A stretch of DNA of 5,344 nt from Planctomycetaceae bacterium (GTDB lineage Bacteria > Planctomycetota > Planctomycetia > Pirellulales > Thermoguttaceae), in NCBI GenBank assembly GCA_031278315.1, contig JAITKS010000239.1, positions 1-5,344 of the forward strand, written 5' to 3'. The position numbers were made by a program, and so were the translations under genes. Below are positions 1 to 5,344 of the stretch, in pieces. The notes beneath the pieces were generated by a model. The model did no database searches and was not told the origin of the DNA. It saw only the letters and a program-made list of their open reading frames with translations. The first letter of the stretch is position 1; each line of letters begins with the position of its first letter.

Positions 1-887
1 AATCACGGTCATCGTTTTGTGAATCGTATTCGTGTAGTGCTTGCGATTGCCCGCGGATATACAGTTTCAGAGCTTGCTTTAATTTTTATGCTCGACGGTG
101 ATACGATACGCCGTTATATTCGCTTGTATAAAGAAAGCGGTATCAATGGTCTTTTGGAAATTCACTACAATGGCCGTCCATCTTATTTGACAGACGAACA
201 GAAGGAAAAATTGAAAGAACATCTCTGTCAAACTATTTATCTTGAGGTCAAATCGATAGTAGAATATGTCAATGCTGTATTCAAGGTGAAGTATTCAATA
301 CCCGGCATGACAAAGTTGCTTCATGAATTAAATTTTGTGTATAAAAAGCCGAATATTCACCCCAGCGAAGCGGACGCAGAAGTCCAACGAAAGTGGGTTC
401 TCAATTAAAGAAAACTCCGCAGAAATGCAAGTGAAAACGACGTTTTTTATTTTGTTGACGGCGTACATCCGCAACACAATAATATGCCTTCTTATGGTTG
501 GATTGAGAAAGGAGTCGAGGCAGAATTACTGACCAATTCCGGTCGTCAACGAATCAACATTAACGACGGTGCATTGAATAAAGACGATTTATATGATACT
601 TGATAATGCGAGTTATTATCATAGTAAGGAAGTGGAAGAGTATCGCAAAAAATTGGGAAAAATAAAATTCGTTTTTCTACTTCCGTATTCGCCCAATTTG
701 AATATTGTTGAAAGAATTTGGAAATTTTTTCAAAAAGAAATTCCTGTACAATAAATATTATGAAAAGTTCGCACAATTTTCAGACGCATGTTTAGGCTTC
801 TTTAAAAATATAAAGAAGTACAAGGATGAATTACAGACTCTACTCACCGAAAAATTCCGCATCGCAAAAAAAATTACCGAATTTTAA
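1..887 (+). pseudogene. IS630/Tc1-type DDE transposase, 5'-truncated and broken
   Basis: This is the remnant of a cut-and-paste transposase of the IS630 family. The frame is open from base 1, so the true start lies upstream; the first GTG in the window (19) need not be the start. Residues encoded by about 19-200 form a helix-turn-helix (ARGYTVSELALIFMLDGDTIRRYI), followed by a second winged-helix-like part to about 400. An in-frame TAA at 406-408 interrupts the protein. The same frame continues with RKLRRNASENDVFYFVDGVHPQHN, giving the first catalytic Asp (457-459). After GRQRININDGALN (to about 576) roughly 30-40 residues are missing, and reading moves to frame 2 with KTIYMILDNASYY (second Asp, 602-604) and SPNLNIVERIW (Glu, 710-712), a DD36E-like spacing. 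Near 725-737 it shifts to frame 3 and ends KKFLYNKYYEKF...ITEF, stop 885-887. Three lesions make it surely non-functional. Family assignment is firm; the size of the deletion is estimated from family memory. Confidence 0.9.
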
Positions 888-906
888 AGTAGAAAGAGTA
901 TATTAC
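876..906 (-). repeat. Right terminal inverted repeat of the IS630-type element
   Basis: Read on the minus strand from 906, this begins GTAATATACTCTTTCTAC and runs back into the last codons of the transposase. The same sequence, with 28 of 31 identical bases, is the left end of the repeat-bounded segment at 4755-4785, and the other end of that segment matches 24 of 28. Sharing with ends elsewhere is what identifies this as the IS terminus. IS630 elements insert at TA, and the TA at 904-905 could be the flanking target copy, putting the element's end at 903; the conserved C at 906 leaves the exact edge uncertain by a few bases. The left end of the IS is outside the window. Confidence 0.7.
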
Positions 907-1061
907 CTCTAATCTAATTCTTTCGATTTTATTCTTCTCATGTTGCCCCCTGTTACATTGGATATAGTGCGATATAATTTTCACCCGTTGCTAATTGATA
1001 TCTAATTAATATCAGTTGTGCCCCAAACGTTTTTTTGAGAGATATTCGGCATTTTGCGATT

Positions 1062-1081
1062 AACTGTAATTTTCAACAGTT
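1062..1081. promoter_or_regulatory. Small inverted repeat upstream of the ThuA gene
   Basis: Arms AACTGT (1062-1067) and ACAGTT (1076-1081) are perfect complements with an 8-base centre, 75 bases before the ThuA start. A second one, TGATAT/ATATCA, lies at 996-1014. Either could be an operator or chance in AT-rich DNA. The 888-1155 spacer shows no other clear signal and no convincing -35/-10 pair. Confidence 0.25.
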
Positions 1082-1155
1082 TGATTTAGTGCGTGAATAT
1101 TACACTCAAAAAATAATTACAAATTAAAACAACAACCAACAACCTAAAAACTAGT

Positions 1156-2088
1156 ATGAAAGTAAAACGAATTTTCATAACAATTATTTTTGCAATCAGT
1201 CTGATAGCTGTAAACAATTTTAGCATTTATGTTCAAAATGTAATGTCAGCAGAATTGCCCCCAATAAAAACTCTTATTATCGACGGAGATAATAACCATA
1301 ACTGGAAAGGTACAACCCCTGAATTAAAGAAAATTTTGGAAGATTCAGGACGTTTTAAGGTCGATGTTATCACGCTGAAAAAAGAAAAAGATATATTCAA
1401 AGTTGCCGACGTAACAGCTAATTTATCTCAAGACTTGGTCGATAAGGAATTTTCTCCTGTGTTTGATAAATTTGATTTAGTTGTTTCAAATTTTAACAAT
1501 CATAGAGGAGGTTCGTGGTCTGAAACAACTAAAGCAGCTTTTGAAAAATTCGTTAAAGACGGACACGGATTCGTCGTTTATCACGCTGCCGATAACGCTT
1601 TTCGTGATTGGAAAGAATATAACAAAATGATAGCAATCGGCGGATGGGGCGGAAGAAATGAAACAGACGGTCCGTATTTATATATCAACGATAACGGTGA
1701 AATAATTCGAGACCAATCAAAAGGACGCGGAGGAAATCACGGACGTCAATGGGCTTTCACTATTACAAATCAATCGCCCGAACATCCGGTAATGAAGGGA
1801 TTGCCTAAAAAGTTCAAACACGTATCAGATGAATTATACGACTTGATGAGAGGTCCCGCCGAAAACGTTACTATACTTGCTACTGCTTATGCAAAAGACA
1901 CAACAAAACGTCACGAACCGATGTTGTTGGCTATTGATTATGGTAAAGGCCGTGTGTTTCATACGACGTTGGGGCATGATGTCAATCATGTCAAAAGTGT
2001 CTCATTTATAGTAACATTTTTGCGCGGTTCAGAATGGGCAGCAACAGGAAAAGTCACTATTCCCGCCGCCGATCTGCCAAACGAATAA
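1156..2088 (+). CDS. Exported ThuA-like domain protein
   Basis: The 310-residue protein belongs to the ThuA family (named for trehalose utilisation; glutamine-amidotransferase-like fold). The N-terminus is a Sec signal peptide: basic MKVKR, hydrophobic IFITIIFAISLIAV, and a plausible cut after MSA at residue 32, so the mature protein should act in the periplasm or outside. The ThuA domain spans about 37-290: the first strand IKTLIIDGDNNHNWKGTT (37-54), FDLVVSNFNNH (106-116), FVKDGHGFVVYHAADNAF (132-149), GRNETDGPY (166-174), HPVMKGLP (210-217), and RHEPMLLAIDYGKGRVFHTTLGHD (252-275). Length and ends fit a complete one-domain member; no DUF1080 or cytochrome partner is fused. Family members are tied to disaccharide or keto-sugar metabolism in rhizobia, but the reaction here is unknown. 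The ATG has no Shine-Dalgarno, only an A/C-rich leader. Stop TAA is followed directly by a second in-frame TAA. Neighbours give no sugar-pathway context. Confidence 0.88.
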   Translation: MKVKRIFITIIFAISLIAVNNFSIYVQNVMSAELPPIKTLIIDGDNNHNWKGTTPELKKILEDSGRFKVDVITLKKEKDIFKVADVTANLSQDLVDKEFSPVFDKFDLVVSNFNNHRGGSWSETTKAAFEKFVKDGHGFVVYHAADNAFRDWKEYNKMIAIGGWGGRNETDGPYLYINDNGEIIRDQSKGRGGNHGRQWAFTITNQSPEHPVMKGLPKKFKHVSDELYDLMRGPAENVTILATAYAKDTTKRHEPMLLAIDYGKGRVFHTTLGHDVNHVKSVSFIVTFLRGSEWAATGKVTIPAADLPNE

Positions 2089-2419
2089 TAAGTTTTGAAA
2101 AAAATTTTCAATGAAATATTTTTAAACTGTCTGCTTTTTAATTTTCAGTTAGAGGCGGCAGTTTACAAATCGGAGCTCAGACTTTTGCACATTTGTATCG
2201 TACACATTTATATTGTCGAAATTCATTGATGATATGTCTGATGATACGATGTATATATTGTGAATATTGCGAATTTATTACTAGCGGAATCTTACATGAT
2301 TTACTAAAATTTCAATATGAATAAAGTACGAGTTTACATCGTTTCGATATATTCGATATAACGGTGTAAAAAATAAATGATGTAATTTAACTAAAAACAA
2401 TTTCAACCCTAAAATAAAA
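2089..2419. other. 331-base non-coding spacer before rubrerythrin
   Basis: No gene is seen. Just after the ThuA stop is a weak AT hairpin (TTGAAAA/TTTTCAA, 2095-2111), followed by T-rich DNA to 2123. A second imperfect stem joins AAACTGTC (2124-2131) to GGCAGTTT (2157-2164); the AACTG arm could instead pair with CAGTT at 2146-2150. Neither has a convincing terminal T-run, so transcription termination here is only a possibility. The centre (2165-2330) is plain AT-rich sequence. The palindrome at 2333-2370 is listed separately. Confidence 0.5.
2333..2370. promoter_or_regulatory. Long imperfect palindrome upstream of rubrerythrin, possible operator
   Basis: Arms TTTACATCGTT (2333-2343) and AACGGTGTAAA (2360-2370) are complementary at 10 of 11 positions; in RNA the odd pair is a G-U wobble, so all 11 could pair. 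The 16-base centre is a direct repeat, TCGATAT-AT-TCGATAT. It ends 67 bases before the rubrerythrin GTG. It could be a regulator's binding site or a leader hairpin for a stress-induced gene. It does not match a PerR or Fur box that I can recognise, so the regulator is unknown. Confidence 0.4.
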
Positions 2420-2422
2420 TTG

Positions 2423-2429
2423 AAAGGAA
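2423..2429 (+). promoter_or_regulatory. Ribosome binding site deciding the rubrerythrin start
   Basis: GAAAGGA lies 8 bases before the GTG at 2438. It supports that codon over the in-frame TTG at 2420, which would sit upstream of this site and add six residues that the family does not have. Confidence 0.7.
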
Positions 2430-2437
2430 CCCTAATT

Positions 2438-3013
2438 GTGTCCAGAATTAAAGGAACTCAAACAGAGAAAAATCTACTTAAAGCATTTGCCGGTGAGTCG
2501 CAAGCGCGTAACCGGTACACTTTTTTTGCGTCGAAGGCGTCGGCTGAAGGTTATGAGCATATTGCATATATTTTCAATGAAACGGCGGCTCAAGAGCAAG
2601 TTCATGCAAAACAATTTTTTAAATACTTTGACGGTGACGGGCAACTCGAAATAACGGCAAGTTATCCCGTGAGACCTATACTCACAACAGAAGAAAATCT
2701 ACTAGCGGCAGCAGACGGCGAAAATGAAGAATGGTCGATTATTTATCCCGAATTTGCAAAAATCGCAAAAGAGGAAGGTTTTGCAGATGTCGCTCAGACT
2801 TTCACTGCGATAAGTGTAGCTGAAAAACAACACGAAAAACGTTATCGCGGATTTCTAGAACATCTAAAGGCAGGCGACTTATTCCAAAGAACTGGTGTAA
2901 TTTGGAGATGCCGGCATTGCGGATTTGTAAGCAATACGCCGTCGGCACCAACAATTTGTCCTGCGTGTAAGCATCCGCAAGCGTGGTATGAAATACTCGC
3001 TGAAAATTGGTAG
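2438..3013 (+). CDS. rbr: Rubrerythrin
   Basis: Rubrerythrin is a cytoplasmic non-haem iron peroxidase that reduces hydrogen peroxide to water in anaerobes, drawing electrons through rubredoxin from NAD(P)H. From GTG 2438 the protein has 191 residues, the classical length. Residues 1-140 are the four-helix diiron domain, with the ligand motifs intact: AGESQARNRY (Glu20), AAQEQVHAK (Glu53 and His56), DGENEEW (Glu95, Glu98) and SVAEKQHEKR (Glu129, His132). Residues 154-191 are the rubredoxin-like Fe(Cys)4 domain with CRHC (158, 161) and CPAC (174, 177), ending in the typical ...ENW. No key residue is missing, so it should be active. It stands alone with long spacers on both sides, a good ribosome binding site and a palindrome upstream, suggesting its own stress-responsive promoter. 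No rubredoxin, reductase or superoxide reductase gene adjoins it. Confidence 0.97.
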   Translation: MSRIKGTQTEKNLLKAFAGESQARNRYTFFASKASAEGYEHIAYIFNETAAQEQVHAKQFFKYFDGDGQLEITASYPVRPILTTEENLLAAADGENEEWSIIYPEFAKIAKEEGFADVAQTFTAISVAEKQHEKRYRGFLEHLKAGDLFQRTGVIWRCRHCGFVSNTPSAPTICPACKHPQAWYEILAENW

Positions 3014-3016
3014 TAG

Positions 3017-3083
3017 TGTAATATATTCCAGTGGAATTTCTCGAAAGTTTCAAGTTAATTTTTGTAATATATTCAGTGGAATA
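3017..3083. repeat. Two direct copies of a palindromic repeat after rubrerythrin
   Basis: The two copies, 3017-3037 and 3063-3082, read TGTAATATATTC(C)AGTGGAAT and differ by one base in length. Copy 1 contains the perfect hairpin ATTCCA-G-TGGAAT; copy 2 forms ATATTC-AGTG-GAATAT, then T-rich sequence. Copy 2 begins TTTTTGTAATATA, the same 13 bases as the left end of the segment at 4750. They may be remnants of related mobile-element ends, or hairpins serving as a weak terminator for rubrerythrin. A looser look-alike is near 3141-3160. Nothing else is recognised in the 3014-3240 spacer. Confidence 0.6.
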
Positions 3084-3240
3084 TTTGTTTTTCAATTTGT
3101 TTTGGGGTATGAATTTTAAACTCTTAAAAAGTTGAAAACAAATATTCTGTTGAAATATTATTAATATTTTAAGCTTCTCATAATTTGTAATCGTGTTAAA
3201 TATAATTCTGAAATTTTGTATTCTGAATTAAAAAAAACAG

Positions 3241-4662
3241 GTGAATATTTTGAAATTTAAATCTGAATCTTGGTGGACGCGTTCTTGCGGCGGGATCGAT
3301 GTATTACGTCAAGCGGTTCCTTTAATAATATCTTGCGGTTCGATTTCGTTGATGAATTTTACGGATCGTATGTTTCTGATGTGGTATGATCCGGATTCGA
3401 TGACAGCGTCGATGCAAGGCATGATGTTATTTTGGTCGGCGGTATCAATTCCGATTGCGGTAACGGCATTTGTTACGACATTTGTTGCACAGTATTCCGG
3501 CAGCGGCAATCATAATCGAATAGGTGCTGTCGTATGGCAGGGTGTGTGGCTTGGTTTTGTGATGACGCCGTTTTTATTTTTGATTGAGCCGTATTTGATT
3601 CAGCTTTTTGTTTTATTTAAGCATGATGACAATCTTATTCAGCTTGAGCGAATGTATTTTGACTACATGCTGTGGGGCGGAGCTGCAACAATAAGCGGGG
3701 AAGCAGCAGCGTCTTTTTTTAGAGGACGCGGCAAGATGCAAATTGAGATGTACAATAATTTATTTTGTGTTGCGCTAAATATTTTTCTCGATTATTGTAT
3801 GATTTTCGGCAAATGCGGTTTTCCTGAATGGGGGCTGGCGGGTGCAGCTATTGCGACTATGATTTCGCAATGGGTACGTTTTATTATTTATATTGTAATA
3901 ATTTTCATAATTGATTTCAAAGATAAACGGTACAAAATAATAAGCGGAATGAAGCTGAATTTCAGGTTAATAGGACGAATTTTATATTATGGTATTCAGA
4001 GCGGTTCTTATACTTTTGTTGACACTATTACGTTTACGTTGTTTATTATGATTATCGGAGGTTTAGGTGAATTGGAAAGAAATGCAACTACGATTGCTTT
4101 TACGATGAACTCTTTAACTTTTATTCCTTTGACTGGAATTGGAATTGTAGTAACGTCGATGGTAGGAAATCAGCTAGGCAGCAATCAACCTAATTTAGCA
4201 AGACGTGCAACGAATACTGCGTTTGTTATAGGTTGTATTTATACCGGATTTTTTGCAATTCTATTTATTACGGTTCCGGATTTGTTATTGTTGACATTTT
4301 CGATATTTTCAGATGAAAAAGAATTTGAGGCAATTCATAGTTTAACTATTATTTTGTTACGTTTTATTGCTTTATATATTTTCTTTGATTCGTGTGCATT
4401 TATTGCGGGTTCGGCGTTACGGGGTGCGGGCGATACAACTTTTATATTGAGAGTTGTCTTTATTGTTGCGCCTTTTTTACCGTTATTATGTATTGTGGGG
4501 ATTAATTTTTTTGGATTGGGATTAATGTGGTGTTGGTCAGTTTTGACTGTGATAGTTTTTGTATATTTTACGAGTTTCACATTAAGATTCCGCAGCAAAA
4601 AATGGGAATCTGTTAGAGTTATTGAAAAAGAATTACAAAAGGGAATTGTAACTATTCAGTAG
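3241..4662 (+). CDS. MATE-family efflux transporter
   Basis: This inner-membrane protein of 473 residues fits the multidrug and toxic compound extrusion family, which exports cationic or other small compounds using a Na+ or H+ gradient. About 12 membrane helices are visible in two similar halves. The first half starts at VLRQAVPLIISCGSISLMNFTDRMFLMWY (21-49) and includes VAQYSGSGNHNRIG (82-95), FFRGRGK (159-165) and a helix at about 212-225. A charged loop (DFKDKRYK, 225-232) precedes the second half, which has VTSMVGNQLGSNQPNLARR (304-322) and GSALRGAGDTTF (390-401), both characteristic of MATE proteins. The C-terminal tail is charged and cytoplasmic. The start is GTG 3241: an in-frame TAA at 3229 excludes anything earlier, and the next start is TTG 3250. 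No Shine-Dalgarno is present. The substrate cannot be read from sequence, and no regulator gene is adjacent. Confidence 0.93.
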   Translation: MNILKFKSESWWTRSCGGIDVLRQAVPLIISCGSISLMNFTDRMFLMWYDPDSMTASMQGMMLFWSAVSIPIAVTAFVTTFVAQYSGSGNHNRIGAVVWQGVWLGFVMTPFLFLIEPYLIQLFVLFKHDDNLIQLERMYFDYMLWGGAATISGEAAASFFRGRGKMQIEMYNNLFCVALNIFLDYCMIFGKCGFPEWGLAGAAIATMISQWVRFIIYIVIIFIIDFKDKRYKIISGMKLNFRLIGRILYYGIQSGSYTFVDTITFTLFIMIIGGLGELERNATTIAFTMNSLTFIPLTGIGIVVTSMVGNQLGSNQPNLARRATNTAFVIGCIYTGFFAILFITVPDLLLLTFSIFSDEKEFEAIHSLTIILLRFIALYIFFDSCAFIAGSALRGAGDTTFILRVVFIVAPFLPLLCIVGINFFGLGLMWCWSVLTVIVFVYFTSFTLRFRSKKWESVRVIEKELQKGIVTIQ

Positions 4663-4678
4663 AGTTTTTCATTTCCGA

Positions 4679-4745
4679 TTTTTTTATTAACCCAAAGAGA
4701 GATTTTTTTTATTAACCACAGAGAACACAGAGGACACAGAGAGGA
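4679..4745 (+). repeat. CCACAGAG-type dispersed repeat, two unequal copies
   Basis: A T-run plus ATTAACC occurs twice, at 4679-4692 and 4703-4717. The first is followed by CAAAGAGAGA; the second by CACAGAGAACACAGAGGACACAGAGAGG, itself a run of ACACAGAG(G/A) units with a period of 9-10. From general experience this purine-rich ACACAGAGG motif is a common intergenic repeat in several phyla with many dispersed repeats, with unknown function. It sits directly against the left end of the repeat-bounded element at 4750. Confidence 0.65.
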
Positions 4746-4835
4746 GAATTTTTTGTAATATACTCATTGTACTTTAAATTTCGGTTTTATTTTTTGTAAC
4801 GAAAAAGGTGACCGTTCACGAATAAAACTAGAATC

Positions 4836-4930
4836 GCCCTGAAAGGGCAACAGGATTATAACCCGCCTCATCGGGGCGGGTAAAAGCCCTCCTCCCAATC
4901 GGGCAGCCCTGAAAGGGCGGTAAGAAATAA
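4836..4930. repeat. G+C-rich hairpin cluster with two GCCCTGAAAGGGC copies
   Basis: In an AT-rich spacer this block is sharply G+C-rich. It holds GCCCT-GAA-AGGGC at 4836-4848, a stronger stem ACCCGCC/GGCGGGT at 4861-4881 (which can extend by G-U and C-G pairs to a three-base loop), GCCC...GGGC at 4886-4904, and a second GCCCTGAAAGGGC at 4906-4918 that continues GGTAAGAAATAA to 4930. Such CCCTGAAAGGGC repeats are familiar intergenic elements in planctomycetes and Bacteroidetes, as I recall. They may be a REP-like family or structured RNA. None is followed by a T-run, so a terminator role is not supported. Confidence 0.7.
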
Positions 4931-5007
4931 ATCCGCGGTTAACAGATATTGTGAAGAATCAGACAAAAAACGACAAATAGCAATTCATTAACGCATAAAA
5001 TAAAATC

Positions 5008-5032
5008 ATCCAGAAAGGGCGGTAAAAAATAA
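5008..5032 (+). repeat. Degenerate copy of the GCCCTGAAAGGGC repeat
   Basis: GAAAGGGCGGTAAAAAATAA (5013-5032) repeats 4911-4930 with one difference, but the left stem arm GCCCT is replaced by ATCCA, so the hairpin is lost. The conserved part therefore extends past the palindrome into the GGTAAnAAATAA tail, which shows the repeat unit is longer than the hairpin. Confidence 0.65.
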
Positions 5033-5034
5033 CG

Positions 5035-5062
5035 ACAACAATTATTAACAACAATTATTGTT
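5035..5062. repeat. Tandem 12-base repeat ending in a hairpin
   Basis: ACAACAATTATT occurs at 5035-5046 and again at 5048-5059 (period 13). The second copy forms the perfect palindrome AACAAT-T-ATTGTT at 5050-5062. It may be slippage-derived; no function is apparent. Confidence 0.5.
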
Positions 5063-5102
5063 CCGTTTCCATTACGTTGGTTATGAGTCTCAATATCCGA
5101 TC

Positions 5103-5115
5103 GCCCTTTCAGGGC
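5103..5115 (-). repeat. Inverted copy of GCCCTGAAAGGGC
   Basis: GCCCTTTCAGGGC is the exact reverse complement of the copies at 4836 and 4906. It lies 56 bases inside the right end of the element, as the first copy lies 86 bases inside the left end, so the element has roughly mirrored sub-terminal repeats. Both outer copies are preceded by ATC on the plus strand. Confidence 0.7.
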
Positions 5116-5231
5116 TGGTATTGTTTAAAACAAATACAGAATTTTCAAGTATGAATAGTATATTACAAAAATATATTGTTACGAAAATTCAACTGTAGTT
5201 ACAAATTTTATCTGAAAATTAAATGAAAAAT

Positions 5232-5261
5232 TGACGGCTATATTTTCAGCGGTTGCCGTTA
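5232..5261 (+). promoter_or_regulatory. Possible leader hairpin before fabF
   Basis: TGACGGC (5232-5238) can pair with GCCGTTA (5255-5261) in RNA, using one G-U pair, with a 16-base loop. It ends 29 bases before the fabF start. It could affect initiation of fabF or be an operator; it resembles no riboswitch I know. No clear promoter pair was found in 5172-5231. Confidence 0.25.
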
Positions 5262-5276
5262 CAAACATGATAAGTA

Positions 5277-5284
5277 GAGAGGAG
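5277..5284 (+). promoter_or_regulatory. Strong ribosome binding site of fabF
   Basis: GAGAGGAG ends 6 bases before the ATG at 5291. It is the best Shine-Dalgarno in the window and contrasts with its absence before the ThuA and MATE genes. Confidence 0.8.
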
Positions 5285-5290
5285 TAGTTA

Positions 5291-5344
5291 ATGTTTCGAC
5301 GAGTAGTTATTACGGGATTAGGCGTGATTAGTCCTATTGGTGTC
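5291..5344 (+). CDS. fabF: Beta-ketoacyl-ACP synthase II (FabF), 5' end only
   Basis: Only 18 codons are inside the window: MFRRVVITGLGVISPIGV. RRVVITGLGVxSPIG is the N-terminal signature of the KAS I/II condensing enzymes, which extend the acyl chain on acyl carrier protein using malonyl-ACP in fatty-acid synthesis. The ATG follows a strong ribosome binding site and the reading starts exactly where FabF proteins start. The catalytic Cys-His-His lies beyond the window, so FabF cannot be separated with certainty from FabB or a polyketide-type ketosynthase of the same family. The 628-base spacer upstream suggests its own promoter. The expected acpP neighbour is not upstream. Confidence 0.88.
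   Translation, partial: MFRRVVITGLGVISPIGV

Larger units (their letters stand above)
4750..5171. mobile_element. MITE-like non-autonomous element with IS630-type ends
   Basis: The left end (4750-4782) and the inverted right end (5139-5171) match at 27 of 33 positions, the outer 15 (TTTTTGTAATATACT) being identical. Left-end bases 4755-4785 also match the minus strand of the IS630-type end at 906-876 at 28 of 31 positions, and similarity fades gradually beyond that. The right end matches the same IS end at 24 of 28. No transposase or other convincing reading frame lies inside. This is the structure expected of a miniature element moved in trans by that IS family. IS630-type insertion uses TA, and TAs sit at 4756-4757 and 5164-5165, so the mobile unit could be 4758-5163; identity outside the TAs blurs the edges. 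The interior holds GCCCTGAAAGGGC repeats, which may be cargo or later insertions. Confidence 0.7.

Noticed and set aside
335..532. A 65-residue reading frame on the plus strand within the transposase
   Set aside because: It overlaps the transposase pseudogene in another frame and has no recognisable protein character.
705..887. A separate 60-residue gene
   Set aside because: Its sequence is the C-terminal part of the transposase (LYNKYYEKF...), displaced by a frameshift, so it is part of the pseudogene.
1..887. Programmed frameshifting to give a functional transposase
   Set aside because: The first interruption is an in-frame stop with no frame change, and a block of the catalytic domain is missing, which recoding cannot repair.
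2333..2370. A PerR or Fur box controlling rubrerythrin
   Set aside because: The arms TTTACATCGTT/AACGGTGTAAA do not fit either consensus; only a general palindrome can be claimed.
2802..3095. A 97-residue minus-strand gene
   Set aside because: It is antisense to the conserved rubrerythrin C-terminus and low in recognisable features.
4335..4598. An 87-residue minus-strand gene
   Set aside because: It lies opposite the conserved second half of the MATE transporter and has no ribosome binding site or family resemblance.
4836..4848. A rho-independent terminator for the MATE gene
   Set aside because: The hairpin is not followed by a T-run, lies about 175 bases past the stop, and recurs in both orientations as a repeat.
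4836..5115. A CRISPR array
   Set aside because: The copies are few, unevenly spaced, in both orientations and of varying length, with no constant spacers.

Overview
This is an AT-rich bacterial window (about one third G+C by eye). The genes all run left to right, each separated by 200-630 bases of non-coding DNA. The best guess at the host is an AT-rich planctomycete or a relative in the PVC group. Three things suggest this: a secreted stand-alone ThuA-like protein, a MATE transporter beginning with a WWTR-CGG...LMNFTDRMFL block as I remember from that group, and dispersed GCCCTGAAAGGGC and CCACAGAG-type intergenic repeats. This is inference. No rRNA or marker gene is present, and the low G+C is unusual for cultured planctomycetes.

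Layout: (1) Bases 1-887 hold the 5'-truncated remains of an IS630/Tc1-type DDE transposase. It is broken by an in-frame TAA, an internal deletion with a frame change, and a further frameshift. The insertion sequence appears to end near base 906. (2) 1156-2088 encodes an exported ThuA-domain protein. (3) 2438-3013 encodes a complete rubrerythrin, an anaerobe's peroxide-detoxifying enzyme, preceded by a long imperfect palindrome. (4) 3241-4662 encodes a 12-helix MATE-family exporter. (5) 4663-5290 is 628 bases without a gene, densely packed with repeats. (6) 5291 to the window end is the first 18 codons of a FabF-type beta-ketoacyl-ACP synthase, with a strong Shine-Dalgarno sequence.

The genes do not form an obvious pathway. 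Large spacers and dissimilar functions argue for separate transcription units. Rubrerythrin points to an anaerobic or microaerobic life style; ThuA points to carbohydrate-related work outside the cytoplasm; FabF is housekeeping lipid synthesis.

The most interesting structure is in the last spacer. A segment of about 420 bases (4750-5171) has inverted ends of about 33 bases, of which the outer 15 are identical. Both ends closely match the right end of the broken IS630-type element at 876-906 (28 of 31 for the left end, 24 of 28 for the right). It has no transposase, so it looks like a MITE, a non-autonomous derivative mobilised by that same IS family. It carries several GCCCTGAAAGGGC hairpin repeats inside. 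A further short repeat that starts like these ends occurs twice between the rubrerythrin and MATE genes.
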